NCBI RefSeq assembly: GCF_016801865.2
Contig: NC_068937.1
Span: 3,001,940 to 3,065,939, forward strand
DNA length: 64,000 bases
Direction: 5' to 3'
Source: Culex pipiens pallens
Lineage: Eukaryota; Arthropoda; Insecta; Diptera; Culicidae
Numbering within the stretch: the first letter of the stretch is position 1; every line of letters starts with the position of its first letter. The notes below the pieces were generated by a model, which did not search any database, was not told where the DNA came from, and worked only from the letters and a program-made list of their open reading frames with translations. Both the position numbers and the translations under genes were made by a program. Positions 13,422-26,334 of the stretch are shown here, piece by piece.

Positions 13422-13654
13422 GTCGGATGCAGTCATGCAATTTGAACGGAACCCGTTCTGCGTTCGTTCTCTTTCTTCAAAACGAACTGAACCCACCGCG
13501 CAGGAGCCATTGCTTTTCGTTCCAAAAACAGAACGTCACTTTTTCGTGCCGTTCTCTTCAAAGTTTGGAACGCGTTCTGTGAACCGCCGTAGCCAAAGGC
13601 TCTCTATGGCAACTGTTAAACTTAAATAAATATTCAGTAGAATGATTTGTACAG

Positions 13655-13727
13655 AGCTTAGTTAGCTCGGTGGTAGCATGTAAGAACAGTATTCAAAGGA
13701 AGTGAGTTCGAATCTCAATTTTTTGAA
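13655..13727 (+). tRNA. tRNA-like sequence inside the hAT element (pseudogene or SINE head)
   Basis: It has a Pol III A-box-like word TAGCTCGGTGG at 13663-13673 and a B-box-like word GAGTTCGAATC at 13704-13714, at tRNA spacing. A T-arm stem TGAG/CTCA encloses TTCGAAT. The acceptor and anticodon stems do not pair convincingly, so this is not called as a working tRNA. A T-rich tract follows. Confidence 0.55.
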
Positions 13728-13924
13728 ATATATTTTTTTTGTGTGGTGTGGTACCAACTTTTTGACGACGACTGAAATTACATTTTATACAAATCAAGGG
13801 ACACTTCAGCTGGGATGCTAGAGAGACTAAATAAAATGGTTAAAAAGCAAAAAGCACCCCAACTAAAATGAAGACGAAAACTTATTGCCACCGTGATTAA
13901 AAAAAATCAATGCTTTTCTAGTTC

Positions 13925-13995
13925 AGTAAAAAAGAGATTCGAACTCATTACCTCTGATTATTAAACCTAATTGTTACCACTAAGCTAGCAGTACT
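13925..13995 (-). tRNA. second tRNA-like sequence, opposite orientation
   Basis: On the minus strand an A box TAGCTTAGTGG (complement of 13977-13987) precedes a B box GAGTTCGAATC (complement of 13936-13946), followed by a T-run. The boxes closely match those of the copy at 13655-13727, so the two are inverted paralogues within one element. The cloverleaf is incomplete. Confidence 0.55.
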
Positions 13996-14222
13996 GACAT
14001 GTAAACGGTTGATTAAAAGTCAATTAAATTTAGCTAGTCTACTGAGGTCTTATCAAAGGTAAATGTTGCAGTTCTGAACTGGGTTCTCCGTTCGTTTCAA
14101 AAAGGCCTACTGAACGAACGTTTCTTAGAGACGAGCGTTCGTTCTCAGAGCTGTTATTTTTCGTGTTGCTGTGTGAACTTGAACGAACGGAGAACCCGTT
14201 CAAAAGCATGACTGGTCGGATG

Positions 14223-16828
14223 GGAACTTTTGCCTGGAATAGCGTCAGTAGGCGGTGGCAGTGGAATTTGTGTTGTTAGGGAAATTCATTCCAGATAATT
14301 AAAATATTACAGGTCAGATATTTTGAGATTGTTTTTGCGATGCTCGAATTTAAACTAAAGTTGTTCAAATTCGAGTAGTTTCCACCGCCTACTGCTCCTC
14401 AAACGCCTACTGTGATGTATCTTCGAAACGTGTTATTGCTAATTGAAAGATTTCTCTCGGTGATGAAAGTCGCATTAGCCGCTAATGGATATTTATCCTC
14501 GACCGGAGAAAGCTTCTGGAGAAGCTGCTTCGAAAACACAATCCGGAAAGCCCTTTTCTTACGAATCAATTCCCAATATTCTACAAAAAATCGAAAAAAT
14601 CTCCCTCTGAATAACGATGCACAAACATGGGGGAGAAACTCCACGTGGCGTAAATCACAGAGTTCTGAGAAGTGGCCAAACTTCCTCCTTCACCAAGTGA
14701 TGCGAATCGTGACCAGAATCGAGTTTGCTTCATCTCAACTCCAGGTCCAAGTTGCTGTTGGTCTCGCACGGGATCGAGAATGAATATTTGGATTGAATTT
14801 GAAATCACACGACGCAAATACACAAATCCAATGCATTCTAAGCAACTCTCATTTATCTTATCAGGGTGGGAGGAAAAAGTTATTCCGTTTCTTTGGCCGG
14901 CAGGACGTGCACTTTTGGGCCGGACGAGCTGTAAATCTTTCGTTTTAAGATGGAACGTGACAGGGGGCGAGCCCTCGTCAGATTTGAGGCAATTGTGGTG
15001 CTTTTTGAGGGAGGAACTATAAATAAAAAAGACACAAAAAATGTCATCTTCATATTTATGCAACTTTTTACTCGAAAAGAATCTAAAACTGTTTAGAAGT
15101 GTTGATGTTGATTTTTAACAGGGCTGCCAGATCTTTGAAACTGTTCTTATAATTATTCAGGAAGCTTTTTCAAATATGCAATATACATTATATATTTGGA
15201 AATTTAGTTTTCGTTCAAATGTACAAAATTTTGCATAAGTTAAACAACATTCACCTCAACTAAGAAATGGAAGGGTTGCCAGACTTTCCATTTCTCATGC
15301 ATCACCAGCAAAAAAGCTTTTGGCAGTTTTCAACAATCAACATTCAATGTTTAAAGCGCAAACAAGGTTGATTGTAAACCGCAAATATCAATACGTGATT
15401 TTCCAAGAGAACCTTTAATATTGGTAATTTCAAACTGATTAACCGCAATTTCAGCAAAAAACAAAAAAATTTCCATTGAGTTATTACTTGCAATTTTCCC
15501 CCAAAAATAATTAATTATTAAAAACAGATTTCTCAATTATGAATAATAACAAAATTCGACATCATAGCAACCTCCGAAAACAGTGCTGCTAGCAAGCTGT
15601 GACGGACGTGTGCAAAATTATCGCACGTCAGCGCACACTTTGATGGAACACTTTCTTTACGACCTGTCAGCAGCAGTGCGGAAAGTCGGTGAAAATCGCA
15701 CAGGTGGTTAAATTTCACTGCTGTTCCAAGAAGGTGGGGGACAGCAGGTGAAGAAACAAGAAACATTTTGTTACGCCCTTCAGACGCCATTTTTGTTGTC
15801 ATTTAAGGGGTCGTTAAGGTAGGGTCGTATTTTTTCTGACGTATGTTACGTTTTATTATGAAGAAGACTTAATGACGGTGAGTGAAAAATGTGGCTACGA
15901 AAAAGAAAGAGTTTGAGTCGTAAAGATGAGCTCATGTTATGGTTTTGAATCGACGTTAAGTTGGACCACAGAGATAACTTGGCCTTACAAGATTTGCGCA
16001 GTAGGCTGGGAAATATTAGTTTTATGTCTGTGGAATAAAAATTTGCTCCAGAAGAATCACTGCGGAAGTTCGTACAATTTTCATGTTTAATTTGATTAAT
16101 TAGATTTGATTGATTAGGATAATCCTCAAAGTAGGCCATGGTTCTACGAAATCCAGGGTGACTTCTGGTCATCCAAGCAGGCACTAGAAACTGCAGGCAA
16201 TCCAAGTTGATTGATATTTATTGCTTCGATGGAAGGTTTGATTTGCTTCTGGCCAACTGCGATGAAAATAGGGTGATTCTCAAAGTTTCTGAATTAAAAA
16301 GATAAAAAAAAATGTTTCAAAAGGTAAACTCAACTTCACGATGCAAGAACAGAAATATCGCTTCTCAAACACACTCAAAATCTGGATCTGTGCCAAACAC
16401 AGTGAAATAAATCTACCATCAAATGGCATGGTAGACACAACACCACCATTCCCCTCAACAAATTCAACAAAGAGTCATACAAAAAGCAGCAGAACCAAAA
16501 TACAAAACCGGTAAGCGGCGGATGATACTCCCAATCCCCGGTGCGAATCGATTGACAAATCCTGTGCATTCCAGCGCAAACGGAGTGGTAATATTTCCTG
16601 TGGAGAGACATCACCCTAAGGGAACGCGTCATGGCTTGCTGCTGCGAAAGCATTCGTGATTGGTTGTTGGGAAGACAAATCGGAAAATGGTTGGTTTTTG
16701 AAGGTTGCTATTTTTTGCGATTTCCAATTGGCATTTGAGATTTTTTGGGGTGGAAATGTGCTTTTAATGTTGTAAATTTTTTTTTCTCAGTGCAGGGTTG
16801 ATCGTTTACTGCAGTAAACGATTTCTCT
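14223..16828. other. non-coding stretch
   Basis: No gene is recognised. A 160-codon open frame on the minus strand (14581-15063) overlaps a plus-strand open frame and shows no domain. Motif CGCAGTAGGC lies at 15997, and two GCCTACTG words lie close together near 14390-14410. Confidence 0.4.
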
Positions 16829-16940
16829 GAATAAATAACAGATTGACAAATTGACAAAATGACAAATTGATAATTGACAGAATTGCAAATTGACAGATGG
16901 ATAGATTGACAGCTTGACAGATTGGCTGATGACAGATTGA
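16829..16940 (+). repeat. degenerate ~10-bp repeat (AATTGACAGA-like)
   Basis: The words GACAAATTGA, GACAGATTGA and GACAGCTTGA recur about ten times with substitutions and small indels. It looks like a short, decayed minisatellite. Confidence 0.7.
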
Positions 16941-19900
16941 AAACGAATACATACTTAGATCCTGGAACAGGAAATACTTTCACAAAAGGTACCTTAAATT
17001 TGAAGATCGTGTTAGAGAAATGCATCACAAATTTCCACGCGATTCCTCCTGTCACGTCACCTAACACGGATGATTACACTCTAAACACCAAACCGTGCCT
17101 GTCTGACTGTTCAAACAAGGAGACAATTGATCAACACGACTCTCACCAGCTGCCGGAAGGCAAATCAATTGCACTGCCTAGGCTACTGCTAATTGCTGTC
17201 TTCGCGTGTGAGGATCTTCCAAACAAACAATCACACAAATTCACAAACACCCTCTCGCGCTTGTAGTTGTGGTATCAATGTCCGTTTCATGCTTCCGTGG
17301 ACACGTGGTGGACACAAATTTGGCGTCAAAATCAAACAATGAAAGTGGTTGCCAACTTGACGTAAATTCCCTTAACAGTGATGCTAGTTATCTTAGAAAT
17401 TCTCAGAATTTAAAACCACTCAGGTCAACCACTTTTCTGCACTGCACACCTGAGTTCCTAAACCAAGCAAGCCATGATGGAATGCTTGCTGAACCGTAAA
17501 CCAGAATCGATCTGGAAAAGTGGTCATCGCAAGTAATCTCTACAATCTCCGGCAGCTTCCTTCGATACACGCGGAGCATCCGTGGCCAGAGGTGACCAAG
17601 TGGATAAAATAAATCAAAGCCCGCTTACTTGGATCGGCAAATCAAACACACTCTGCACCTTGTGTTTGAGCCATAAATAATGCATCGAAAGTCCGGTTGA
17701 ACAATGCATTTCCGGAAGGGAGCGAACTCAAGTGGTTTCGAAGCCATCAATTTTTGCAGCAAAACTCATCCCAGTAGGCGACCGATTGTCACGACGACGC
17801 AGTGTTTGCTGCGATAAAATGTTGACAGTTCGTGCTGTCAATCACTGCCGAAAGGATATGCGAAAATGGTGTGACACGATGCTAAAACGTGACTATGAGG
17901 ATGATTCCTTCTCATGAGCTTGTTTTGCCAAGAATTAGAAGAACAAACCTTCCGGAAGAGGTGTTCGAATCATTAAACCAGCACACTCGTCGAATGTTTT
18001 GAAAACAAACGTTAGCGGGAACGAGCCTGTTGAATTTTATGACTTTTGACGTTTGTTTTGTGTGGCAGATATTGTGAAAGTATCAACACACATGGTTCGG
18101 CAAGAGATAAAAGTTCGATTTGGGACGAAGCAGGCTGTAAAATTTTACAATCAATTAGATCTGATCAAATTGAGAAAAAATAACAGCAGGCTGTGCCAGA
18201 AATCGATATCAAAGGGTGAAATTATCGTTATCGTTAAGGAAAAGTTTGTTGGTTGATTTGGAGAACCTGTAGACGTAATCATTTTCAACGATACTGTTCA
18301 AATTCTAAGACCATGGCATCCTACGATGACCACGCTGTCACTTCAAGCCACTAGAAGCTAATTTGCTTGCTGGAATCATCGCATGTTGGTCGCCCACCGA
18401 GGTCAAATTAGACACATGCCATACACGTGTCACCGATTCCGATTTCCTTTGGTGACCTCGGTCGGGAAACATTCCTCGTCCAATCTGTGGCCATGGGTCA
18501 GTTTCTTTCTGGAATCTAAACGCAACGACGACTAACTGACGGTTCAATTGACAGAAAGACAAAAGATGGCACCCCCGTGCCTAATGGACTCTAATTAATA
18601 GTGAGAGCCATCAGTCCATTCCGTCCAATCGTAGTAGGCGTTCTGTGTACTGCCCGACGCGTTGCTTGACCTAATTTTCCCTCAAACTGGCAACACTGCC
18701 GATTCGTGCGTCCCAATGTTATAAATCCTTTAACGATTCCGCTTTTATTTTTGTTGTTTCTCGTCGCTCAATTTTCCCAGAATCATTTAGCAATTTCACG
18801 CTCCGAAGGGCGGAAAGTTTCGGCTTGTTTCTGTTTGAAAATCATACAAAAAAGCGACTTGACTTTTTTCCCGAAACAGAGAGCCTTCTGAATAATAAAT
18901 GCCCCCAAAAAGGGGGCGACGATTATTGCCTTTCTCTCACTCGAAAACGGAAGCAACGGTAATGGGCTGAACATTCTTTGAAAATGCTTTTTGTGATTAA
19001 GACCAAACTTTTTTGAGGGAGTTTTATTTTTTGTTAAGCTTGAACAAAAGCTGGGAGAGCAGTTTAGTCTATGTTGACAATTACCCTAATCCAACCCTCC
19101 AGAATGTGTCAATCAAAGTGAGTGGAAATTTCTGAAGGGAGGAGAACCCTCAAATTAGCTTCACACTGCAAATGTTGGTTCCCTGAGGGGGAGGAGCTGT
19201 AGGGCACATCAATCCCACCGCAATTTGGACAGGAAATTGACAAATATTAGGTTAGGAAATGTGGCTTTGAGGGAAGGATGCTAGAACAAAAAGCATATCA
19301 GTCACTCTGGGAAGACAAAAGGCGATTTGGTTAAGACCTAGTCTGATTCGAATCAATTTCCTGACATTTGTCAATCTGTTAGGGAATCTAAAGCATTTTT
19401 GGTTGAAAGAGAGAGAAACCATCAGAGAGATAGAATGCCATTACCTTCCTTACAAATGCAGTCAGTATCAAAATTATTTTTCTTTGACCAAAACAAAACT
19501 TGAACTTCATAAAGCAGATAAAGGACTCCAATTCCACACAAAAATCTTCCTCTTCGGTTGACCAAAACCATGTTTACCACAAATGGTGATAATAATTTTA
19601 TGAACCGCAAAAGAGACAAGCGAGTGGATGACATTTTGGGGTGTCCCAACCCCGGTTCTACAGGGTGGCTCCTCCTCAAAAGACAACGTGATAATGAGCA
19701 TAATTTGGCCACATCCACATCCGTGGGGGTTGCCTACTCTCAGGGGTAGAGAGATGTGGGGAACGCCATTTACGTGACTATCATTATTTTAAGCTCCAAG
19801 AGAGAATTTTCCGTACTGTATTCCGGTGGCAGGGTTGCCAGCATTACCTCTGTTCTGTGAGATTAGCAAACGTGTCGTACTGGCTGTCGCCGGTCTTAGC

Positions 19901-21280
19901 AGGCGGTGAACCGAGGAGGCAGATTTATAGTTATTTTTATTGCTGGCCATTTTGTAAATGTGCGTTTAACCCCTTTTCAGTTTTACTTGGGTGCTACCGG
20001 ACTCTGTTGAGAATTTGTAAAATATCTACAAAAAAATGTCCTCAAAAAGTTTAAACAAGATAACTTAAACTTAATCCATTTGAAATTTTTAATCCCAAAA
20101 TGGCTACCTTTACCCTATAAACTAGTCTGAGCAGTTGCGTAATTGGGTGGCGACAAGATTGTGTGGAATCAGATTCCGTCTAGGAAATCGTCTGCCTAGG
20201 ATGGCCAGTGCGGACTTGCATCCGAACCGGCCGAGCGTCACACGAGGAAAGAGGCTGACAGCTGGACCTGCTTTGCCAGCTGTCACTGACCCGTGTGTGT
20301 GGCTGCGTCAATGCGTTGTCAGCGCATGGCTGCGTCTAGCCCTGCGTACGAGGGGCCTATTGGACTAGATTCAATGGAGTGCGTTCACTAACACCGCAAC
20401 AGGGTTTATCACTCCACACAAAGATCAACCCCGTTTCCTTGATAATGGTGCAGCAGCAGTGATTGCACTTGGTTTTCCTCGGTTTCCCACAGTTTGGATG
20501 TGGTACACCCTGTAAAGTGCCTTCTGAGGTAAACCCTGTGTTTGACCTTAGGAGACATCGTTTCAACTTTTCTTGTTTTGATGGTGTTGGACATTCTCGA
20601 TGAACAAATTGAAACTGTGCGGACTAAGGTTAACCTTCTTTAGAATTTCAGCATTTTAAAATTTTATTTTCACAAAACACTTCTAGTTTCAATGGATTTA
20701 TGTCTAGATTCACTTCTTCTCAATCAATACCACAAGCCTCAATTAAGAGACTTCATCAAAAATCTTCGAAAACCCACACCAGATTTTGTTTCGCTGAAAT
20801 GGGACACTTTTCAAGATTCTTGGAGAAATATGCAAAAAAAAAGCAAAAATCCAGCAATCACAGCCACCACAAATCAGATTACAGGGGCCCACACCCGTAT
20901 CGCAATTTGTCATCTTACGGTGGAAAATGGCGACGAGAAATGGAAGAAAAGCCACCCCCACCTCTCAAAGAAGAATTTGAATCACTTATCAGGCCCACAT
21001 TTATCTTCAATTACGGGCTCGGACTAAGGACCGCAACGAGAAGAAGAAGATATTTAAATGTGGGCAAAGAATAAAATTCCTAATATTTGTTCATCATCAT
21101 CGCAGCAAGCGTTTCTGAGATATTTTTGTTTCTTTGATTGAGGTAGAAGATGGCCGTGTCGAAAAAGACGCAGAAGGCGGTGTGATTTTACTGGTAGGAG
21201 GAGCCAAAATAGGGTCTCAAATTAAAATGAAACTAGAAATTTGAAAAGGAGCAGTCTAGTCAAAAATGATTTAAACAAAC
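16941..21280. other. non-coding stretch
   Basis: Many short ORFs, none recognised. Motif CGTAGTAGGC at 18630 lies 49 bp before GGCAACACTG at 18689, and CGCAGCAAGC occurs at 21101. No promoter or exon could be supported. Confidence 0.4.
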
Positions 21281-22286
21281 CAACTGAACCAACCAACCAA
21301 TCATAAAAAATCCAAATTACCAAATCAACCAAAATTTCCAAAATAACCAGAATGACCAAATCGACCGAATTGACCAAAATGACCTAAATGACCAAATCGG
21401 TCAAAATATCAAAATCGACCAAAATGACCAAATCGGTCAAAATGACCAAATCGACCAAAATGACCAAATCGGTCAAAATGACCAAATCAACTAAAATGAC
21501 CAAATCGGTCAAAATTGTCAAATCGACCAAAATGACCAAATCGGTCAAAATGGCCAAATCGACCAAAATGGCCAAATCGGTCAAAATGAACAAATCGGTC
21601 AAAATAGCAAAATCGACCAAAATGACCAAATCGGTCAAAATGACCGAAATGACCAAATCGGACAAAATGGCCAAATCGATCAAAATGACCAAAATGACCA
21701 AATCGGTCAAAATAGTCAAATTGACCAAAATGACCAAATCGGTCAAAATGGCCAAATCGACCAAAATGACCAAATCGGTCAAAATGACAAAATTGACCAA
21801 AATGACCAAATCGGTCAAAATGACCAAATCGACCAAAATGACCAAATCGGTCAAAATAACCAAATCAACTAAAATGACCAAATCGGTCAAAAATGTCAAA
21901 TCGACCAAAATGACCAAATCGGTCAAAATGGCCAAATCGACCAAAATGACCAAATCGGTCAAAATGACAAAATTGACCAAAATGACCAAATCGGTCAAAA
22001 TGACCAAATCGACCAAAATGACCAAATCGGTCAAAATAACCAAATCAACTAAAATGACCAAATCGGTCAAAAATGTCAAATCGACCAAAATGACCAAATC
22101 GGTCAAAATGGCCAAATCGACCAAAATGACCAAATCGGTCAAAATGAACAAATCGGTCAAAATAGCAAAATTGACCAAAATGACCAAATCGATCAAAATG
22201 ACCGAAATGACCAAATCGGTTAAAATGACCAAATCGACTAAAATGACCAAATCGGTCAAAATGACCAAATCGGTCAAAATATCAAA
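21281..22286 (+). repeat. 18-bp minisatellite, block 1 (CCAAATCGGTCAAAATGA)
   Basis: This tandem array alternates CCAAATCGACCAAAATGA with CCAAATCGGTCAAAATGA. The unit length is a multiple of three and lacks stops, so both strands stay open for about 300 codons (MTKSVK/MTKSTK on plus, ILVDLVILTDLV on minus). Both frames are artefacts of the repeat. The GGTCA of one unit and the TGACC of the next form the inverted repeat GGTCAaaaTGACC. The array ends at a 6-bp microsatellite. Confidence 0.95.
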
Positions 22287-22336
22287 ATTAGCATTAGCAT
22301 TAGCATTAGCATTAGCATTAGCATTAGCATTAGCAT
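22287..22336 (+). repeat. (ATTAGC)n microsatellite at array boundary
   Basis: About eight pure copies of ATTAGC sit exactly where the 18-bp array stops. On the minus strand this could be the simple-repeat 3' tail of a short non-LTR or SINE-like insertion extending rightward, but no target duplication was found. Confidence 0.9.
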
Positions 22337-23960
22337 TTTAGGACGCCCTATCCACGGATGGCTCCACAACGCTTATCCCACTGTTTGGTGTGGTTGTGTT
22401 AGACCCTCATCCGGAATAATAATCCAACACGGGAGATACCATGTTTTCATCTTTCGATGAGTGTGTAATACAGCCCAGGGCATAAGGGGGTCCTCGCCGG
22501 GTCCAAGCTATCCTTTGGGGAACGGAAGGAATGTTAGTAAACACCTATCTAAAGTGCGCAAGGATCCCTACGACACCTTAGGGGTATAGATGTTTGTAGG
22601 GAGGTTTTGGACTCAATGTTAGTAGAAAGGTAAGACCCTAGGATATACCTTGACAGGTATTGCGGGTGTTTCAAAAGTTTTTAACTGATAATGTATTGAG
22701 CAGTACCTGCATTAACATTTAAAAGTTAAACTCAAACAGCCGGCTGTAGAGTGAAATTAACTATTTATTGTGTAAATTTTTATTGAATTTTATTTAATAC
22801 GTAGAAAATGATTTTTAATTAATAGTGTACTGATGATAAATTTAGTTCAGGCTTGTTTTTTAGTTGTTGAATTGTTTTATTTTCAGTTTAATGTATTTAA
22901 AGTTAGTTTTGAAACTAAGTTAAAATAGTTATTGTTTTGGTGTGTTTAAAACGAGATTCATAGTATTTCGAACAAAAGACCGACGAAGAAGTCACGAACA
23001 CGAAAAGCCGAAACAAAATTGTCTTTTGATGAATTATAATACTGCTGGATTTTAAGTTTAAATTCCGAACGCGTTATGTAGTTAAATATGAATTTTCACT
23101 AGAGCTAAACACAAAATTACACACACGCGATTAAACAACTGGATTATTTGTCAATATAATTCCTATTTGAAATGCCGGTTCAAATCTTCTTAAATAAATA
23201 ACAAAATTTCATGCAAGAACAACCCTACTCAAAATCAAATACACTTTACACACATATATAAAAAAAATCCAATTGGAATTCGCTCACCCAGTTCTTTTTG
23301 AAGATTTTTCGATTGCGCACTCAACACCAGAGCGTTAGTTATCGTGTGTAAGTACTGCCACCGCTACCAGCAGAAAACATGCAAGTTGACCGCTGCTTTC
23401 AAGTCACACCACCCAATATGCCGAGGCAAATGTTATTTGCTTTCTCGCCTTCTTACTCTTTCCACAAACCGAAAGCTCACCCGCACGCTGGGTTGCTATG
23501 CTTCACATTTACACACACAAAGGCGTGCGCGCCGCCGAGCCACATCGTCATCGCCAAACCAAAAAAACACACACACACTTTGAATCGCTCCACTCTCACC
23601 GACGCTCTTTGAGAGAAATAACGTGCCAAGTTGGCACTGCCATCACCAACACCAACGCTACTCAGCACCTCTTCTCCTCTCACGAAAACTCTCGCGAAAT
23701 GCCTCAGCTTGTCAAAAGTGAAAAAACATGGCCGCCTTGAAAAAATTAAAACTTCGATCAATTCAAACACTGAATTCTGGTTTAATCCCACGAATTTCGC
23801 GAAAATTTCTTCACGGCTGCATGCACGCTCTCACTGCACAACGCGTCGCACTAATTTCAACCCGACGCGTCACTTTTTACACGGCTAAAAATCAACTTCA
23901 AACACTAGCCCCGGACGAACGTGACTGTACCGGACAAGAGCACCACTCTCTCTCCACAAT
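22337..23960. other. unique spacer between the two minisatellite blocks
   Basis: The first ~350 bp (22340-22690) is GC-richer and looks like a discrete insertion of unrecognised type. The rest is AT-rich until about 23340, then GC-richer with short overlapping ORFs. No reading frame is recognisable as a gene. Confidence 0.45.
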
Positions 23961-26334
23961 GGCAAATCGACCAAATTAGCCAAAATTACCAAATCGACCA
24001 AAATACTCAATCGACTAAAATGACTAAACTGACCAAAGTGATCAAATTGACCAAAATGGCTGAAATGGCCAAATCGGTCAAAATGACCAAATCAGTCAAA
24101 ATGACAAAATTTACCAAATCGATCAAAATTACCAAATCGGTCAAAATGGCAAAATCGACCAAAATGACAAAACTGACCAAATCGACTAAAATGACCAAAT
24201 CGGTCAAAACAGTCAAATCGACCAAAATGACCAAATCGGTCAAAATGGCCAAATCGACCAAAATGACCTAAATGACCAAATTAACTAAAATGACCAAATC
24301 GGTCAAAACAGTCAAATCGACCAAAATGACCAAATCGGTCAAAATGGCCAAATCGACCAAAATTACCAAATCGGTCAAAATGATCAAATCGGTAAAAATA
24401 CCAAAATCGACCAAAATGACCAAATCGATCAAAATGACCGAAATGACCAAATCGGTCAAAATGACCAAATCGGTCAAAATGACCAAATCGACCAAAATGA
24501 CCAAATCGGTCAAATTTACCAAATCAACTTAAGTGACCAAATCGGTCAAAATAGCAAAATCGACCAAAATGACCAAATCGATTAACATGACCGAAATGAC
24601 CAAATTGGTCAAAATGGCCAAATCGACCAAAATGACCAAATCGGTCAAAATGACCAAATCAACTAAAATGAACAAATCGGTCAAAATAGTCAAATCGACC
24701 AAAATGACCAAATCGGTCAAAATGGCCAAATCGACCAAAATTACCAAATCGGTCAAAATGATCAAATCGGTCAATATAGCAAAATCGACCAAAATTACCA
24801 AATCGATCAAAATGACCGAAATGACCAAATCGGTCAAAATGACCAAATCGGTCAAAATGACCAAATCGACCAAAATGACCAAATCGGTCAAATTTACCAA
24901 ATCAACTTAAATGACCAAATCGGTCAAAATAGCAAAATCGACCAAAATGACCAAATCGACGAAAATGACCAAATCGGTCAAAATGACCAAATCGGTAAAA
25001 ACAGTCAAATCGACCAAAATTACCCAAATCGACCAAAATGACCAAATCGGTCTAAATGACCAAATCTATCAAAAAGCAAAATCGACCAAATCGACCAAAT
25101 CGACTAAAATAACTGAAATGACCAAATCGGTCAAAATGACCAATTCGACCAAAATGACCAAATCGGTCAAAATGACCAATTCGACCAAAATGACCAAATC
25201 GGTCAAAACAGTCAAATCGACCAAAATTACCAAATCGGTCAAAATGGCCAAATCGACCAAAATGACCTAAATGACCAAATTAACTAAAATGACCAAATCG
25301 GTCAAAACAGTCAAATCGACCAAAATTACCAAATCGGTCAAAATGGCCAAATCGACCAAAATGATCAAATCGGTCAAAATGACCAAATCGACCAAAATGA
25401 CCAAATCGGTCAAAATAGTCAAATCGACCAAAATGACCAAATCGGTCAAAATAGTCAAATCGACCAAAATGACCAAATCGGTCAAAATGGCCAAATCGAC
25501 CAAAATTACCAATTCGACCAAAATGACCAAATCGGTCAAAATGACCAATTCGACCAAAATGACCAAATCGGTCAAAACAGTCAAATCGACCAAAATTACC
25601 AAATCGGTCAAAATGGCCAAATCGACCAAAATGACCTAAATGACCAAATTAACTAAAATGACCAAATCGGTCAAAACAGTCAAATCGACCAAAATGACCA
25701 AATCGGTCAAAATGGCCAAATCGACCAAAATGATCAAATCGGTCAAAATGACCAAATCGACCAAAATGACCAAATCGGTCAAAATGACCAAATCGACCAA
25801 AATGACCAAATCGGTAAAAATAGCAAAATCGACCAAAATGACCAAATCGATCAAAATGACCAAATCGACCAAAATGACCAAATCGGTCAAAATTGTCAAA
25901 TCGACCAAAATTACCCAATCGACCAAAATGACCAATTCGGTTTAAATGACCAAATCTATCAAAATAGCAAAATCGACCAAATCGACCAAATCGACTAAAA
26001 TAACTGAAATGACCAAATCGGTCAAAATGACCAAATCGATCAAAATGACCAAATCGACCAAAATGACCAAATCGGTCAAAATTGTCAAATCGACCAAAAT
26101 TACCCAATCGACCAAAATGACCAATTCGGTTTAAATGACCAAATCTATCAAAATAGCAAAATCGACCAAATCGACCAAATCGACTAAAATAACTGAAATG
26201 ACCAAATCGGTCAAAATGACCAATTCGACCAAAATGACCAATTCGGTCAAAATGACCAAATCGACCGTAATGACCAAATCGGTCAAAATGGCCAAATCCA
26301 ACATATGGACCAAAATGACCAAATGACCAAAATT
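23961..26334 (+). repeat. 18-bp minisatellite, block 2
   Basis: It uses the same unit as block 1 but with more variants (ATTCGACC, GATCAAAATG, GGTTTAAATG) and local duplications of roughly 190-380 bp, visible as repeated ORF ends. Again both strands stay open for 60-150 codons at a time purely because the unit is 18 bp. Its sequence identity to block 1 implies a shared origin. Confidence 0.95.

Larger units (their letters stand above)
13422..14222. mobile_element. non-autonomous hAT-type element, 785 bp, 8-bp target duplication
   Basis: The element spans 13430-14214 and is bounded by the 8-bp direct repeat GTCGGATG (13422-13429 and 14215-14222). Its inverted ends begin CAGTCATGC. An 8-bp duplication with CA-starting termini fits the hAT superfamily. 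Both subterminal regions are packed with GTTCG/CGAAC words such as cgttcgttc and gaacgaacgg, as expected of transposase subterminal sites. There is no transposase gene. The interior carries two tRNA-like sequences in opposite orientations. Confidence 0.88.

Noticed and set aside
13655..13995. Functional tRNA genes
   Set aside because: A and B boxes are good but acceptor and anticodon stems do not pair, and both copies sit inside a transposon.
21384..22341. 300-codon open frames on both strands (Thr-Lys-Ser repeats and Ile-Leu-Val-Asp repeats)
   Set aside because: They follow directly from an 18-bp stop-free tandem unit, and both strands are open at once. No start context, splice site or non-repeat domain is present.
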